Shown: positions 1-9,193, numbered from the stretch's first letter. The stretch is 64,000 nucleotides of DNA from Microbulbifer variabilis (GCF_020524905.1 NZ_JAIVKI010000016.1:52778-116777), one strand, 5' to 3'. Made by a program: numbers and translations. The notes: generated from the letters alone by a model not told the origin.

Positions 1-1
1 A

Positions 2-256
2 AATGAGGCTTTTGGTCCCATTCATGTGCGCGCAGCCAGCCGCAATAACGAAGTTGGCGATGATGAGTTCAACGAAAGTGAGCGTGACTTCGATAATGGA
101 GAATTGGAGGAGATGTCTCGTTTATCCGGTGATGAGGGCACTCTGAACAGTGATTTAACCGATGGCGATTTAATCGACGGTGATTTGATCGATAAAGAGC
201 CGCTCACTGCGGGGCAGGTGGAGCCCAGAGAAGAAGAGTTGGAAACAATAAAATGA
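2..256 (+). CDS. scpA: Segregation and condensation protein ScpA, C-terminal end (partial)
   Basis: The frame is open from the first base of the window, so the start lies outside. The first residues read NEAFGPIHVRAA. This matches the end of the ScpA winged-helix domain, where a PFxPIxVR-type motif closes the core. After it comes a strongly acidic tail of about 70 residues rich in D, E, G and S. ScpA is the kleisin that bridges the SMC ATPase heads and binds ScpB. The stop overlaps the scpB start (ATGA at 253-256), so the two are translationally coupled. Identification rests on this short C-terminal match plus the scpB neighbour. Confidence 0.8.
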   Translation, partial: NEAFGPIHVRAASRNNEVGDDEFNESERDFDNGELEEMSRLSGDEGTLNSDLTDGDLIDGDLIDKEPLTAGQVEPREEELETIK

Positions 257-1431
257 CAATCGCTCCGGAGTTACTGCGCAGAATCCTGGAGGGTGCCCTG
301 CTGGCCTCGGCACAGCCTCTCAGTGAGGAAAAGTTGTTGTCCTTGATGGATGAGGAGGAGCGCCCCTCTGCCACAACTTTGCGAGATGTGCTGGGTGAGA
401 TTGCCGAGAGTTGTGCCGGACGCGGCTTTGAACTGAAAAAAATTGCCAGCGGCTGGCGCTTTCAAGTGCCGGAAGACCTGGCCCCCTGGGTGAATCGCTT
501 ATGGGAAGAGAAAGCTCAGAGGTATTCCCGCGCAACTCTGGAAACACTGGCGATTATCGCCTATCGCCAACCGGTCACCCGAGGTGATATTGAGGATATC
601 CGTGGGGTTGCCGTCAGCTCTCAGATTGTGAGGACGCTATTGGATAGAGGTTGGGTCAAGGTGGTTGGCCACCGCGATGTACCGGGTAAGCCCTCGCTCT
701 ACGCGACCACCAGGGACTTTCTCGATTATTTCAATCTGTCCACTCTGGATGATCTGCCCACTCTGGCTGAGATCCGCGATATCGAGAGTTTGAATAAGAT
801 TCTTGAGTCCGAGGGGCTGCCGCCCGAGGAAATTGCCGCTGCTCTCGCCGCTGAGAGGAGCGAGGGGCTTCCAGAGGATGAGGAGGCGAGAGAGGAAACG
901 GAAGCAGAGGCCGGCGCAATCGAATGTGAAGAGCGTCAGGAGTCTGAAGAATTTCAAGAGGATGTCGATGCAGCGGAGGATGCCCGAGTCGCGGCTGCGC
1001 TTGAGGAAATCGCTGCGGAGGCCGATATTCAACTAGGGGTCGATGCAGAGCTGTCTGTGATTGAGACAGAAATTGCCGAAAGCGAAGAAGTGGCGGTAAC
1101 TGAGTTGCCCGAAGCGGTGCAAGAAGAGATCAGGGAAGACGCACCGGAAGATGAACGGGAGTTGGTGCAGGCGCAGCCTGAGAGTCCCGAGGCTTCTGAG
1201 CCTTTGAGTACCACCGAGAAGGAACCAACTCCTAAAGAAGAACATGAAAGCGAAATTGAACAGGATGTCGAAGACGGGGAGCCACAAGCCCCTATTGCGG
1301 CAACACTGCCGAAGAGCAGCCTGTTTGGTGATATCGATACTGAGGCTGCCACCGATCAAGAGGAGCGGGGAAGCAGTGATGTCGATGAAGATTCCCAAGA
1401 TGTAGTGCAAGCGGAAAACACCACCCCATGA
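253..1431 (+). CDS. scpB: Segregation and condensation protein ScpB with long acidic tail
   Basis: 392 residues. Residues 1-190 are a normal ScpB core of two winged helices, with the family signature [17 protein letters not shown] around 98-114 and the RGV that follows. ScpB dimerises and binds ScpA in the SMC-kleisin complex that organises chromosomes. ScpB is usually about 180-280 residues. Here about 200 further residues are very rich in E, D, A and S with no predicted fold, so the tail is roughly half the protein. The gene starts inside the scpA stop (ATGA) and its own stop overlaps the rluB start (ATGA at 1428-1431), giving a tightly coupled scpA-scpB-rluB operon. Confidence 0.93.
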   Translation: MTIAPELLRRILEGALLASAQPLSEEKLLSLMDEEERPSATTLRDVLGEIAESCAGRGFELKKIASGWRFQVPEDLAPWVNRLWEEKAQRYSRATLETLAIIAYRQPVTRGDIEDIRGVAVSSQIVRTLLDRGWVKVVGHRDVPGKPSLYATTRDFLDYFNLSTLDDLPTLAEIRDIESLNKILESEGLPPEEIAAALAAERSEGLPEDEEAREETEAEAGAIECEERQESEEFQEDVDAAEDARVAAALEEIAAEADIQLGVDAELSVIETEIAESEEVAVTELPEAVQEEIREDAPEDERELVQAQPESPEASEPLSTTEKEPTPKEEHESEIEQDVEDGEPQAPIAATLPKSSLFGDIDTEAATDQEERGSSDVDEDSQDVVQAENTTP

Positions 1432-2285
1432 GTGATGGCACCTCGCCAGCAGGCGAAAAATTGCAAAAAGTATTAGCGCGCAGCGGCCTGGGGTCGCGGC
1501 GTGAAATGGAACGCGCGATTGATGCGGGTCGCGTGACGGTTAACGGAAAAGTAGCTGAACTCGGCGAGCGGGTTACCGGAGAAGATCATATCGAATTTGA
1601 TGGTCAGGGTTTGCCCTCCAGCGCGGAAAACCGCTGTCGGGTAATTCTGTACAACAAGCCAGTTGGAGAGATTTGCTCACGCCACGACCCGGAGGGGCGC
1701 CCTACGGTTTACGATCGCTTGCCCCGACTGAAAACGGGTCGCTGGATTTCCGTTGGTCGCCTGGATTTCAACACCAGTGGCCTGCTGCTGTTTACCAATA
1801 GCGGCGAGTTGGCCAATAAATTGATGCACCCCTCGTCGGTGATCGATCGCGAATACCTCGTGCGCATCCAGGGTGATGTAGACGAGGAGATGAAGCGACG
1901 ACTGCTAAAAGGTGTGCTGCTGGACGATGGTCCTGCGCGCTTTACCGATATCGTCGAGAGTGGCGGCGAGGGCAAAAATCGCTGGTTCTACTGCGTGGTG
2001 ATGGAAGGGCGCAACCGCGAGGTGCGTCGCCTGTGGGAGTCCCAGGGCGTTCGTGTAAGCCGTCTAAAGCGGGTGCGCTACGGCAGTGTATTTATCCCCT
2101 CCCATGTGCGCGTGGGCCAGTGGATCGAGATGGAACCCAGGGAAATCGACGACCTGTGTATTACTGCCGGCCTGCCCAAACTGGGTCAACGTCCGCTGAC
2201 TCAGGGGGAAAAGCAAACCCTGGAGCGACAGCGGCGCAAGCTGCGCAAGTCACCGGTACCGGCACAGCGGCGCAATAAGTCTTGA
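1428..2285 (+). CDS. rluB: 23S rRNA pseudouridine synthase B (RluB)
   Basis: 285 residues. An S4 RNA-binding domain occupies about residues 10-60 ([20 protein letters not shown]). The RsuA/RluB catalytic domain follows, with [17 protein letters not shown] at 110-126, where D113 is the expected catalytic aspartate. A basic, glutamine-rich tail ends the protein. RluB makes pseudouridine 2605 (E. coli numbering) in 23S rRNA. It is the last gene of the scp operon and is followed 15-45 bases later by a strong intrinsic terminator. RluE/RluF/RsuA relatives are less likely, because the scpB-rluB order is the standard one for RluB. Confidence 0.92.
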   Translation: MSDGTSPAGEKLQKVLARSGLGSRREMERAIDAGRVTVNGKVAELGERVTGEDHIEFDGQGLPSSAENRCRVILYNKPVGEICSRHDPEGRPTVYDRLPRLKTGRWISVGRLDFNTSGLLLFTNSGELANKLMHPSSVIDREYLVRIQGDVDEEMKRRLLKGVLLDDGPARFTDIVESGGEGKNRWFYCVVMEGRNREVRRLWESQGVRVSRLKRVRYGSVFIPSHVRVGQWIEMEPREIDDLCITAGLPKLGQRPLTQGEKQTLERQRRKLRKSPVPAQRRNKS

Positions 2286-2304
2286 GTCGCTGTTGGATAC
2301 TTTA

Positions 2305-2337
2305 TAAAAAAAGCCCGCCTTGAGCGGGCTTTTTTTG
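2305..2337. terminator. Bidirectional intrinsic terminator between rluB and the SRPBCC gene
   Basis: Stem AGCCCGC/GCGGGCT (2312-2318 with 2324-2330) has a five-base loop. It is flanked by an A-run on the left and a T-run on the right, so it can end transcription from both convergent genes. Confidence 0.9.
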
Positions 2338-2357
2338 GGTAGGGCAAAAGTTTCGGC

Positions 2358-3077
2358 CTATGGCTGATTTTCCTTTTGCGGCTCCTTTTGATCTTCATTT
2401 TCTGGAGTTTCCCCGGCCTCTTCCTGCTGCTGGTTCTGCATCTCCGATTGCACCCCTTGGGGGCCTCCGCCCATTGCGTCGTCAACATCGGAGGGAATAT
2501 CGGATACCGAATTACTGGTATCGCTATTTCCCCCTCCTTTAATTCCATCCGTCTTAGCGCTGGACTCCATCAGCTGCTTGAGTTTTGCCAGTCCCTGCTC
2601 ATAAGACTCGCCCACCATTTTCTTTATGGCCAGTCCCATCCAGCGCTCTCTGGGGCCCCCACCTGTGTCGGTGTTAAAGCTCCAGACAACCTGAGTGCCG
2701 CCGTTTTTAGGCAGCAACTTGAACTCCGCTGTGGCTTCACTGCCATCGCCAAAATCAAGCTTGTTGAGCACTGTGGAGTTTGGTGTGCTGGCGGTGATGG
2801 TCTGGGTTCCGCTGCCCTCTTTGGAGTTTTCCCCCTGCCAGCTCATGGTTGCACCGACCCCCGTCTCTGGACCGCTGTATTGGTACTCCATGGCGGGGTC
2901 GATATGCCGCCAGGGGGACCAGCTGTTGAACTTGCGATAGTTATTGATGTAGGGGAATACGGCCTGGGGCGGTCTGTCGATATAGATACTGCGCTCCAGC
3001 GAGACTTCGCGGGGAAACAGATAGCCGGCCAGGAACAGCAGTATCAGGAATACCAGGATATAGAGTATCCAGCGCAT
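2358..3077 (-). CDS. SRPBCC-family membrane-anchored protein
   Basis: 239 residues from the ATG at 3077, which has an AAGGG ribosome site just upstream. A longer in-frame start at 3143 adds residues that look like leader sequence. Residues 3-20 form one membrane helix (WILYILVFLILLFLAGYLF). Residues about 25-165 match the polyketide-cyclase/START-like SRPBCC fold (RPPQAVFPYINNYRKFNSWSPW, later QVVWSFNTDTGGGPRERWMGL). The last 70 residues are low-complexity (Q, E, D, N, P). SRPBCC proteins bind hydrophobic ligands, but no ligand can be named here. It lies downstream of cpxA on the same strand and could be co-transcribed. Confidence 0.75.
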   Translation of the reverse strand: MRWILYILVFLILLFLAGYLFPREVSLERSIYIDRPPQAVFPYINNYRKFNSWSPWRHIDPAMEYQYSGPETGVGATMSWQGENSKEGSGTQTITASTPNSTVLNKLDFGDGSEATAEFKLLPKNGGTQVVWSFNTDTGGGPRERWMGLAIKKMVGESYEQGLAKLKQLMESSAKTDGIKGGGNSDTSNSVSDIPSDVDDAMGGGPQGVQSEMQNQQQEEAGETPENEDQKEPQKENQP

Positions 3078-3166
3078 AGCGGGGCCCTTTGCAAATTTTG
3101 GGGCCAAAACCCCGACCGCCGGCGAATTGCCAGCGCTAGTCAAGGTTATAGCAGTTCCTCTGCGGT

Positions 3167-4543
3167 TTAATCGTCGCTGAGGTGGATAAGCGGCAGCTGG
3201 ATCTCGACGCAGAGGCCGGCACCGGCATGGTTACGCGCGGTAATACGGCCGCCGTGGTGCAGTATCGTGCGCTGTGCGATAGCCAGCCCCAGGCCAAAAC
3301 CGCCACTCTCGCGCGTGCGGGCACTGTCTGTGCGGTAGAAGGGGCGGAATATTGCCTCCAGATCAGATTCGTCTACCCCGGAGCCAGAGTCGATCACGGA
3401 AATGCTGCAGCTATCGGTGGACTCCTGTACCAGTACCCGCACCAGTCCATGGGAGGGACTGTATTTGATGGCGTTGCGCAGGATATTTTCCAGCGCTGCG
3501 GTCAGGGAGCTGCCGCGAGTGGCCACTAGAAGTTCTTCGCCACTGGTGCTCATATCAAAACTGAGGTGTTTTTCCGCCGCTTCGATATGCAGGTCGTCAA
3601 CTAGGGCTGAAAGGAGGCTGTTGAGTTCCACTACATCGTCCAGTGGGCGTTGCTCCTGGTTGCTCACCGGCAGAGAGAGAACGTCGGCAATAATATCCTC
3701 CAGGTAGTCCGCCGCTTTGCCAATTTTATCCAGTTCAGTATCGAGCCCCGCCACCTGCTTTTGGCGGGCGATGGCCAAGGCCACTTGCAATCGCGCCAGG
3801 GGAGAGCGCAACTCGTGGGAGACGTCTTTGATCAGGCGGCGCTGCTCTGACATGGACTCCTGTAGCTGGGCGGTCATGGAATCGAAGTCCAGCGCCAGAT
3901 CGGTCAGCTCATCGTTGCGGCTGTGCAGGCTGGGAGCGACCCGATAATCCAATTCACCGGCGGCAACCCGCTTGGTGGCGGCGCGCAACTGTTCCAGGGG
4001 GCGGCTCAAGTAGGTGGCCAGCCAATAGCAGGCGATACCGGAGGCGATCATGGAGAGCAGCAACATAGGCCAGAAGTTGCGCCACAGGAATCGCAGCAAT
4101 AGTCCCTCTTTGCTATCCCCGGCAACCAGGGCGATACGCAACGGGTCACCAGTGCGTAGTGGCAGGAAAAAGCCCACGGTGGGTTTGTTGTCCACCAGCA
4201 TGTGGGCCTCGCGATTGCGGTAGTCGAGGCTGTTAATCAGCGGCGCCATACTCTGTGGCACCGGCCGCCCCAACAGGTCATTGCCCTCGCTGTCCACCGC
4301 GTAAACGCGCCGTTTGACTTTCTTGGGCGCACGCTCGAGCCAGTGCTGAAATTGCTCCGGTCCGTGGCGGCGGGCGATACGCATGTTGCGCATTACCTCT
4401 CGAAACAGTGCGGGACCCTCCCAGCGCTCCTCCTGACGGGGGTCACCAAACTCGCCAAAGTGGGTAATGTAAATGGCGGCAACCACCATCACCATGGCGG
4501 TGATCCATGCGCCAAAAAACATTTTCCAGAAGAGGCTGCGCAT
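3167..4543 (-). CDS. cpxA: Envelope-stress sensor histidine kinase, CpxA type
   Basis: 458 residues. A first membrane helix (about 8-28) is followed by a periplasmic sensor of about 130 residues. A second helix (about 158-178) leads to a HAMP linker (about 177-230), then the H-box VSHELRSPLARL with phospho-accepting H243, and the ATPase domain with N-box (ENILRNAIKYS), DSGSGV and GFGLGLAIA. It phosphorylates the response regulator encoded immediately upstream, 11 bases away. The pairing with a divergent CpxP/Spy-like gene is the Cpx arrangement of enterobacteria and relatives. The sensed signal is inferred from that homology. Confidence 0.88.
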   Translation of the reverse strand: MRSLFWKMFFGAWITAMVMVVAAIYITHFGEFGDPRQEERWEGPALFREVMRNMRIARRHGPEQFQHWLERAPKKVKRRVYAVDSEGNDLLGRPVPQSMAPLINSLDYRNREAHMLVDNKPTVGFFLPLRTGDPLRIALVAGDSKEGLLLRFLWRNFWPMLLLSMIASGIACYWLATYLSRPLEQLRAATKRVAAGELDYRVAPSLHSRNDELTDLALDFDSMTAQLQESMSEQRRLIKDVSHELRSPLARLQVALAIARQKQVAGLDTELDKIGKAADYLEDIIADVLSLPVSNQEQRPLDDVVELNSLLSALVDDLHIEAAEKHLSFDMSTSGEELLVATRGSSLTAALENILRNAIKYSPSHGLVRVLVQESTDSCSISVIDSGSGVDESDLEAIFRPFYRTDSARTRESGGFGLGLAIAQRTILHHGGRITARNHAGAGLCVEIQLPLIHLSDD

Positions 4544-4554
4544 TTTGATACTAC

Positions 4555-5259
4555 CTACTGCTTGGCCTGGGTGAGCATGTAACCGGCACCGCGGATATTG
4601 ATAATCAGATCGCGGCTGGCACCTTTATCCGCGAGCTTCTTGCGAATGTTGCTGACGTGTACATCGATGGAGCGGTCGTAGGGCATCAGTTTGCGCCCCA
4701 GGGCACTCTCGGTGAGCACCTCTTTGCTCACCACATCCCCGGCGCTTTGGACCAGTACCTTGAGCACGGAAAATTCGGCGCCGGTCAGGGATAGGGCCTG
4801 GTCGCCCCAATAGGCCTGGTACTCGGCTGGCAGCAGGCGCAATTGACCGCTGCTGAGGCTGTCGTCATTGTCCTCTACGTCGACCCGACCGCGACGCAGG
4901 ATAGCCCGCAGGCGCGCCGCCAGCTCACGGGGATTACAGGGTTTGGGTAGATAGTCATCGGCACCCATCTCCAGGCCCACGATTCGATCCACGGTATCCC
5001 CTTTGGCGGTCAGCATAATGACCGGCAGGGAGCGGCTGGTAGGGGAAGCCTCTTCCCGCAACTTGCGCAGTACATCAAACCCGTTGTGCACCGGCAGCAT
5101 CACGTCTAATACCAGCGCATCAAAGTGCTGGCTCTGGGCTAATTCCAGTCCGCGACCACCATCATTGGCAGCGGTTACATCGAAGCCCTCCCCGGTGAGG
5201 TACTCCCTCAGCAGGTCAGTTAATTCTGTGTCATCGTCGATTAGAAGGATGCGGCTCAT
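4555..5259 (-). CDS. cpxR: Response regulator, CpxR type
   Basis: 234 residues. The receiver domain has acidic residues DDD at 8-10, phospho-acceptor D52 (LVLDVMLP) and the conserved Lys in DYLPKP. A winged-helix OmpR/PhoB DNA-binding domain follows at the C-terminus (SIDVHVSNIRKKL, GAGYML). The N-terminal half is very close to the E. coli CpxR pattern (GLEMGADDYLPKPCNPRELAA). It is the first gene of the minus-strand cpxR-cpxA pair and faces the CpxP/Spy-like gene across 165 bases that contain a CpxR-like box. Confidence 0.9.
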   Translation of the reverse strand: MSRILLIDDDTELTDLLREYLTGEGFDVTAANDGGRGLELAQSQHFDALVLDVMLPVHNGFDVLRKLREEASPTSRSLPVIMLTAKGDTVDRIVGLEMGADDYLPKPCNPRELAARLRAILRRGRVDVEDNDDSLSSGQLRLLPAEYQAYWGDQALSLTGAEFSVLKVLVQSAGDVVSKEVLTESALGRKLMPYDRSIDVHVSNIRKKLADKGASRDLIINIRGAGYMLTQAKQ

Positions 5260-5341
5260 GGCGTTCTCTCAATGGCTGTGGGGCCATTATATGCAAAGCA
5301 CTGGCGCTAGTTATCGCCGACTATTGGGCTTTTTACCGTTC

Positions 5342-5356
5342 TTAACAAATGTTTAC
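5342..5356 (-). promoter_or_regulatory. CpxR-like binding box
   Basis: Read on the minus strand the site is GTAAACATTTGTTAA, close to the CpxR consensus GTAAA-N5-GTAAA. Two more GTAAA half-sites lie on either side in the same orientation (around 5371-5376 and 5328-5333). It sits between the divergent cpxR and the CpxP/Spy-like gene, so it is well placed for autoregulation and for inducing the chaperone. Confidence 0.6.
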
Positions 5357-5427
5357 CGCAGTTTGCCCCTGTTTACACAGGCCCGACTTACTATGAAATC
5401 ACTGAATACAAACGTGAGGACGGAGTG

Positions 5428-5895
5428 ATGAGAAACTGGAAACTAGTGCTGAGTAGCCTGGCTCTGGCCGGAGTAATGGCGGCCCCTGCAGCTACTATGG
5501 CGTTTGGTGGAGAGGAAGGCCATCACAAACGCGGATTTGAGCACATGGCCCGCAAGTTGGATCTGACCGAGGGCCAGAGAGCGCAATTAAAGGCTAACAG
5601 AGATAGTAACAGCGAAAGTAGGAATGCCCAGCGTCAGCAGTTACAAGAGCTGCGCCAGCAAATTCATACCGCTTTGGAGAATGGCGCAGACCAGGCCACC
5701 CTGGATCAACTCGGTGCAGAACTGGGTAAATTGGAAATGCAAAAAATGCAAAACCACTTCCAAATGCGCCAACAGTTCGAGGCGATTCTCACCGATGAGC
5801 AAAAAGCAAAATATGAAGAATTGAAAGAGCAGCGCAAAGAGCACCGTATGAAGTGGCGCGAGGAGCGCCTCGAGCGCCGCACCACAGAAAGTTGA
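5428..5895 (+). CDS. Spy/CpxP-family periplasmic chaperone-like protein
   Basis: 155 residues from ATG 5428; a GTG three bases earlier is an equally possible start. An N-terminal signal peptide ends around APAATMA. The mature part carries two LTxxQ motifs, LTEGQ (about 47-51) and LTDEQ (about 122-126), which define the Spy/CpxP family. The rest is long charged helices (Q, R, E). CpxP represses CpxA and Spy is an ATP-independent chaperone; the sequence does not say which role dominates. Its position divergent from cpxRA favours a CpxP-like role. An intrinsic terminator follows about 80 bases downstream. Confidence 0.85.
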   Translation: MRNWKLVLSSLALAGVMAAPAATMAFGGEEGHHKRGFEHMARKLDLTEGQRAQLKANRDSNSESRNAQRQQLQELRQQIHTALENGADQATLDQLGAELGKLEMQKMQNHFQMRQQFEAILTDEQKAKYEELKEQRKEHRMKWREERLERRTTES

Positions 5896-5975
5896 TCTCC
5901 CCCCGAATCGCAGACTCCTTGTGCGATCCGCCGGGCGCACCCTTCCCCAGAGGCCCGGTCGGTTCATAACCCTTT

Positions 5976-5998
5976 GCCCCCGTTACGGGGGCTTTTTT
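5976..5998 (+). terminator. Intrinsic terminator after the Spy/CpxP-like gene
   Basis: Stem GCCCCC/GGGGGC with a five-base loop is followed by TTTTTTG. Confidence 0.9.
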
Positions 5999-6109
5999 GT
6001 TCCCGGACGCCACCCTGGTCAGCTTGCCGTGCCCCGTCTTTGCTGGGAGAATACGCCGCCCCGCCAATAGGTATCAAGTGTGGCCCGGTTTGGGCGAAGA
6101 GGAATGACT

Positions 6110-6661
6110 GTGAGCAAAATCGGCTTGTTTTATGGCAGCGACGAAGGCAATACCGAATCTGTAGCCCTGCGTATTCGCGCCCGACTGGGTGAGGAGCGAG
6201 TGGACCTGTTTGATATCGCCGATGTTACCCAATTGGACATTGCCAATTACGAGCAGCTGATTTTCGGTATTCCTACCTGGGACTTCGGTCAGATTCAATC
6301 TGATTGGGAAGAGTTCTGGGAGGATGTGCAGGAAATAGACTTCAGTGGCAAGACGGTGGCCCTGTTTGGTCTGGGCGATCAGTTTGGTTACGGCGATTAC
6401 TTCCTGGACGCGATGGGCATGTTGCACGATGTGATTGTCGAGCGAGGGGCGACGATTGTCGGCTTGTGGTCCACCGCTGGCTATGAATTTGAGGCTTCCA
6501 AGGCGGAAATTAAAGGCGAGGGCAAATTTATGGGCCTGGCTATTGATGAAGACCAGCAGGAAGAGCTGACTGCCGAGCGCCTCAACCTCTGGTGCAAGCA
6601 GATTGCCGATGAGCTTGCTCTCGAAGGTGGGGTTGCCAGCGTTGTCGAGCTGGATGATTAA
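6110..6661 (+). CDS. Flavodoxin (long-chain type)
   Basis: 183 residues from GTG 6110. The AGGA ribosome site at 6100-6103 is six bases before this GTG but touches the ATG at 6104, so the GTG is preferred. The FMN phosphate loop is near the N-terminus (FYGSDEGNTES). The second FMN loop is GIPTWDFGQIQSDWEEFW, and the third is LGDQFGYGDYFLDA. These match long-chain flavodoxins of the FldA/FldB group. Flavodoxins carry electrons at low potential between NAD(P)H-flavodoxin reductase and client enzymes. The client here is not shown by context. Confidence 0.9.
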   Translation: MSKIGLFYGSDEGNTESVALRIRARLGEERVDLFDIADVTQLDIANYEQLIFGIPTWDFGQIQSDWEEFWEDVQEIDFSGKTVALFGLGDQFGYGDYFLDAMGMLHDVIVERGATIVGLWSTAGYEFEASKAEIKGEGKFMGLAIDEDQQEELTAERLNLWCKQIADELALEGGVASVVELDD

Positions 6662-6667
6662 AGCTTC

Positions 6668-7045
6668 ATGCAGCAGACCATCCCCTTCAAAGAGTTTTGG
6701 CCCTGGCTGACCGAACACCCCAATTGCATTCTCCGGGCCGGCACCCCGGAAAGCGTCGTTTACGATGATGATGACTATTATTGGCGCTTTGCTGAGGAAG
6801 ATACTCGCACACTGCTGGTGCAAGTGATGCGTGGCAAACGCCCGGTAGCGGAATTTTTTATTGAGCCATCACATATTGCTTCTGTACAAGTGGGCCCAGG
6901 AGAAAGAGGGGAATATAACTTCGACCTGATGACAGAAATACACGGGCAATTGCAGGTAATTTATTATTTTGTGCTGTCTCATGGCTTAGAGGAGCAGGTA
7001 AGTCCAGTCGAGGACCCCTCCCAGGCTTCGGGGCACCTCCACTAA
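6668..7045 (+). CDS. Conserved small acidic protein downstream of flavodoxin
   Basis: 125 residues, six bases after the flavodoxin stop, so probably one transcript. No signal peptide or membrane helix is seen. The central part alternates aromatic and acidic residues (DDDDYYWRFAEED) and ends in a likely disordered tail. I do not recognise the family. The tight spacing suggests a role linked to the flavodoxin, but nothing in the sequence shows what that is. Confidence 0.7.
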   Translation: MQQTIPFKEFWPWLTEHPNCILRAGTPESVVYDDDDYYWRFAEEDTRTLLVQVMRGKRPVAEFFIEPSHIASVQVGPGERGEYNFDLMTEIHGQLQVIYYFVLSHGLEEQVSPVEDPSQASGHLH

Positions 7046-7072
7046 CGGCGTTGTCATTCGGTTGTGAGTTGG

Positions 7073-7102
7073 CGGCACCAGTCGAGTTACCGATTGGTGC
7101 CG
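7073..7102. terminator. Stem-loop in the convergent gap before the S9 peptidase
   Basis: An eight-base perfect stem CGGCACCA/TGGTGCCG has a 14-base loop. It has no clear T-run on either side, so a terminator role is only suggested by its place between convergent genes. Confidence 0.4.
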
Positions 7103-7122
7103 AAAAGACTGATGTTAATTTG

Positions 7123-9081
7123 TTACTGTTTCACAGCCGGCTGTTTTTCTACTGATCCGACGCCAATATGCTCATCAAGGAAGGCTAACAGTTCGGTATA
7201 AAGCTTCATATTGTTGTCCTCGCTATAAAATCCGTGCCCTTCATTGGCAACAATAAGGCTTCTTGCTGGTTTCCCTTCTTTCTCAAGTTTTTCCAATAGC
7301 TCTTCGGCATGTTCAACGGGCACTCGCTCATCTTTCTCACCGTGAATAATAAACAAGGGGATGTTGAGCTTGTCCGTATTGTGTATGGGGGAGTTATCCC
7401 TGAGAAAATTTTCGTCTTTACTGAGTTCCCTTCTCAGATAGGCAATACCCCGGTCACGACGTTTAATGTCTCCCTTGGTGTACATCATCTCCAGGTCATA
7501 CACACCAGCATAACCAATGGCGCATTTGTACAGATCCGGATATCTGATTGGGTTCATTAAAGCGGAGTAACCACCGAAGCTTGCGCCGTAAATACAAACA
7601 CGCTCAGGATCTGCGTAGCCTTTTTCTACTGCCCAATTAACTGCATCGGCGATATCTTTTTGGATCTTCCCTCCCCACTCGCGTTCTCCGGCGGTATAAA
7701 ACGCATCGCCGTAACCTGTAGAGCCGCGGAAGTTAACTTGCAGTACCAAATATCCGTTTTGTGAAAGTATCTGCGCTTCTTGGTTGTAACCCCAGTAATC
7801 GCGGGCATGAGGGCCGCCGTGGGGTAGAACCACCATGGGGTGGTTTTTCTTGGAGCCCTTCGGGAATGTGAGATATACCCCGACCCGTAAACCGTCTTCG
7901 GTAGTGAAGGCATCAGCCATCATAGGATTTAGTTGTTTGGGATTTAGCCAGTTCGCGGATGAGATAAGAAAATCTACACTTTTGGATTTCATATTCACCA
8001 GGAAATAATCGCTGGGCAGGCGGTCGCCCTGCACCTCAAGTATTCCCAGAGTACCGTCGGAGGTAAAACTTGTGAAAAAAATATGGTATCCATCAAAAAC
8101 TTTTTTGAGTCCTCGGAAAAAAGCCGCAAACCCTTCGTCTTCGCTGAAGAATTTCTCCTGTGGATAGTCGGGGTGCAAATAGATGCCAAGCGGCTTATAG
8201 CTGCCAGGGGCACGGATCACGCCGTGTATATCGGAAATTTTATGCTGATAGATAACAGAATATTTGTTTGAGCCCGGCTTTAACCTGATGAACTTTTCAG
8301 TTTGATTCTCCTCGGTAAGGGATAAATATGACTCACCTGTCTCGCTATCAAAACCAATTGGTGTCGCGGTATCCAGTAGGGGGTTGCCGACTCTTTCCCA
8401 CCCTTGTTTTGACCTAAAAAATAGCTGGCTAATTCCTTCTTCAGTGGTGCCGTTGGCAAATAGAAGGTTTCCATTTTGGTCTGTATACGCACGCCCCCAG
8501 GCCTGAGGAAGTCGGGATATACGTTTTTTGACTCCGTTGTATATATTGAGTCTCAAAACTTCGCCAATAGACTCTTGGTTATTTGCCCAGGGGTGTGTAG
8601 AGACTAAGATTTCTTTCTCTCTGTCTAGGAGAGGATCTATTAAGGTGGCATGGGCGTAGGTGGTCTCAGCTTTTTTAAAACGAGACCCCACTTGCCTCTC
8701 TCCAGCCAGGTGTCCAAAAATATTCTTGCCTTTGGTCCCGTCGTAGTTAATGGCAAATAGAGAACCATAAAAAACGGGTGCTTCCAATGCGGCCTTGCGT
8801 GACATGACTTCAGCCACAACTCGTTCATTATTAGCCCAGAAAAAATCGCCGACCTCTTCCTTGCCGCGAAATCGGAGTGTGCCTGTGATCTTAAGAGGGT
8901 TAATGGACATAAAAACAAGCATCCGCTCCCCTTCATATAATTTTTTAACAGCTAAATGGCTGCCGGTGGGAGAGATTTTAATTTCCTGAATATCTGCGTG
9001 ACGTACCAAGTCGGATAGGGCAACTTGCTCGCAAATTGCAAAGGCGGGCCACAGGAAAAGAATAAATAACAACTTGCGCAT
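7123..9081 (-). CDS. Exported S9 prolyl oligopeptidase-family serine peptidase
   Basis: 652 residues from ATG 9081, chosen because a signal peptide follows (MRKLLFILFLWPAFA) and AAGGA lies eight bases upstream. An in-frame start at 9156 would precede the signal peptide. The N-terminal half is a beta-propeller. The C-terminal alpha/beta hydrolase has the nucleophile motif GASFGGYSA (S501), D584 in HGEKDERVP and H616 in NEGHGFYS, a complete catalytic triad. This matches dipeptidyl/acylaminoacyl-peptidase-like S9 enzymes of marine bacteria acting in the periplasm or outside. It lies beside a second S9 gene that is not a close copy. Confidence 0.9.
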   Translation of the reverse strand: MRKLLFILFLWPAFAICEQVALSDLVRHADIQEIKISPTGSHLAVKKLYEGERMLVFMSINPLKITGTLRFRGKEEVGDFFWANNERVVAEVMSRKAALEAPVFYGSLFAINYDGTKGKNIFGHLAGERQVGSRFKKAETTYAHATLIDPLLDREKEILVSTHPWANNQESIGEVLRLNIYNGVKKRISRLPQAWGRAYTDQNGNLLFANGTTEEGISQLFFRSKQGWERVGNPLLDTATPIGFDSETGESYLSLTEENQTEKFIRLKPGSNKYSVIYQHKISDIHGVIRAPGSYKPLGIYLHPDYPQEKFFSEDEGFAAFFRGLKKVFDGYHIFFTSFTSDGTLGILEVQGDRLPSDYFLVNMKSKSVDFLISSANWLNPKQLNPMMADAFTTEDGLRVGVYLTFPKGSKKNHPMVVLPHGGPHARDYWGYNQEAQILSQNGYLVLQVNFRGSTGYGDAFYTAGEREWGGKIQKDIADAVNWAVEKGYADPERVCIYGASFGGYSALMNPIRYPDLYKCAIGYAGVYDLEMMYTKGDIKRRDRGIAYLRRELSKDENFLRDNSPIHNTDKLNIPLFIIHGEKDERVPVEHAEELLEKLEKEGKPARSLIVANEGHGFYSEDNNMKLYTELLAFLDEHIGVGSVEKQPAVKQ

Positions 9082-9193
9082 TAAAAGGATCCTTGTCACG
9101 AGACTTATAATTATGAGCGACAAGGGAGGCAAATAAAATGGCTGAGGCGGGCCCATGAGGCGCCGCCTTCGCTAAAAAGTCAGGATAATAGAA

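Noticed and set aside
2376..3170. A 264-codon plus-strand frame opposite the SRPBCC gene
   Set aside because: The minus-strand protein has a clear SRPBCC pattern and ribosome site; the plus frame has neither and crosses the gene end.
6074..6823. A 249-codon minus-strand frame over the flavodoxin
   Set aside because: It crosses two good plus-strand genes and has no motif.
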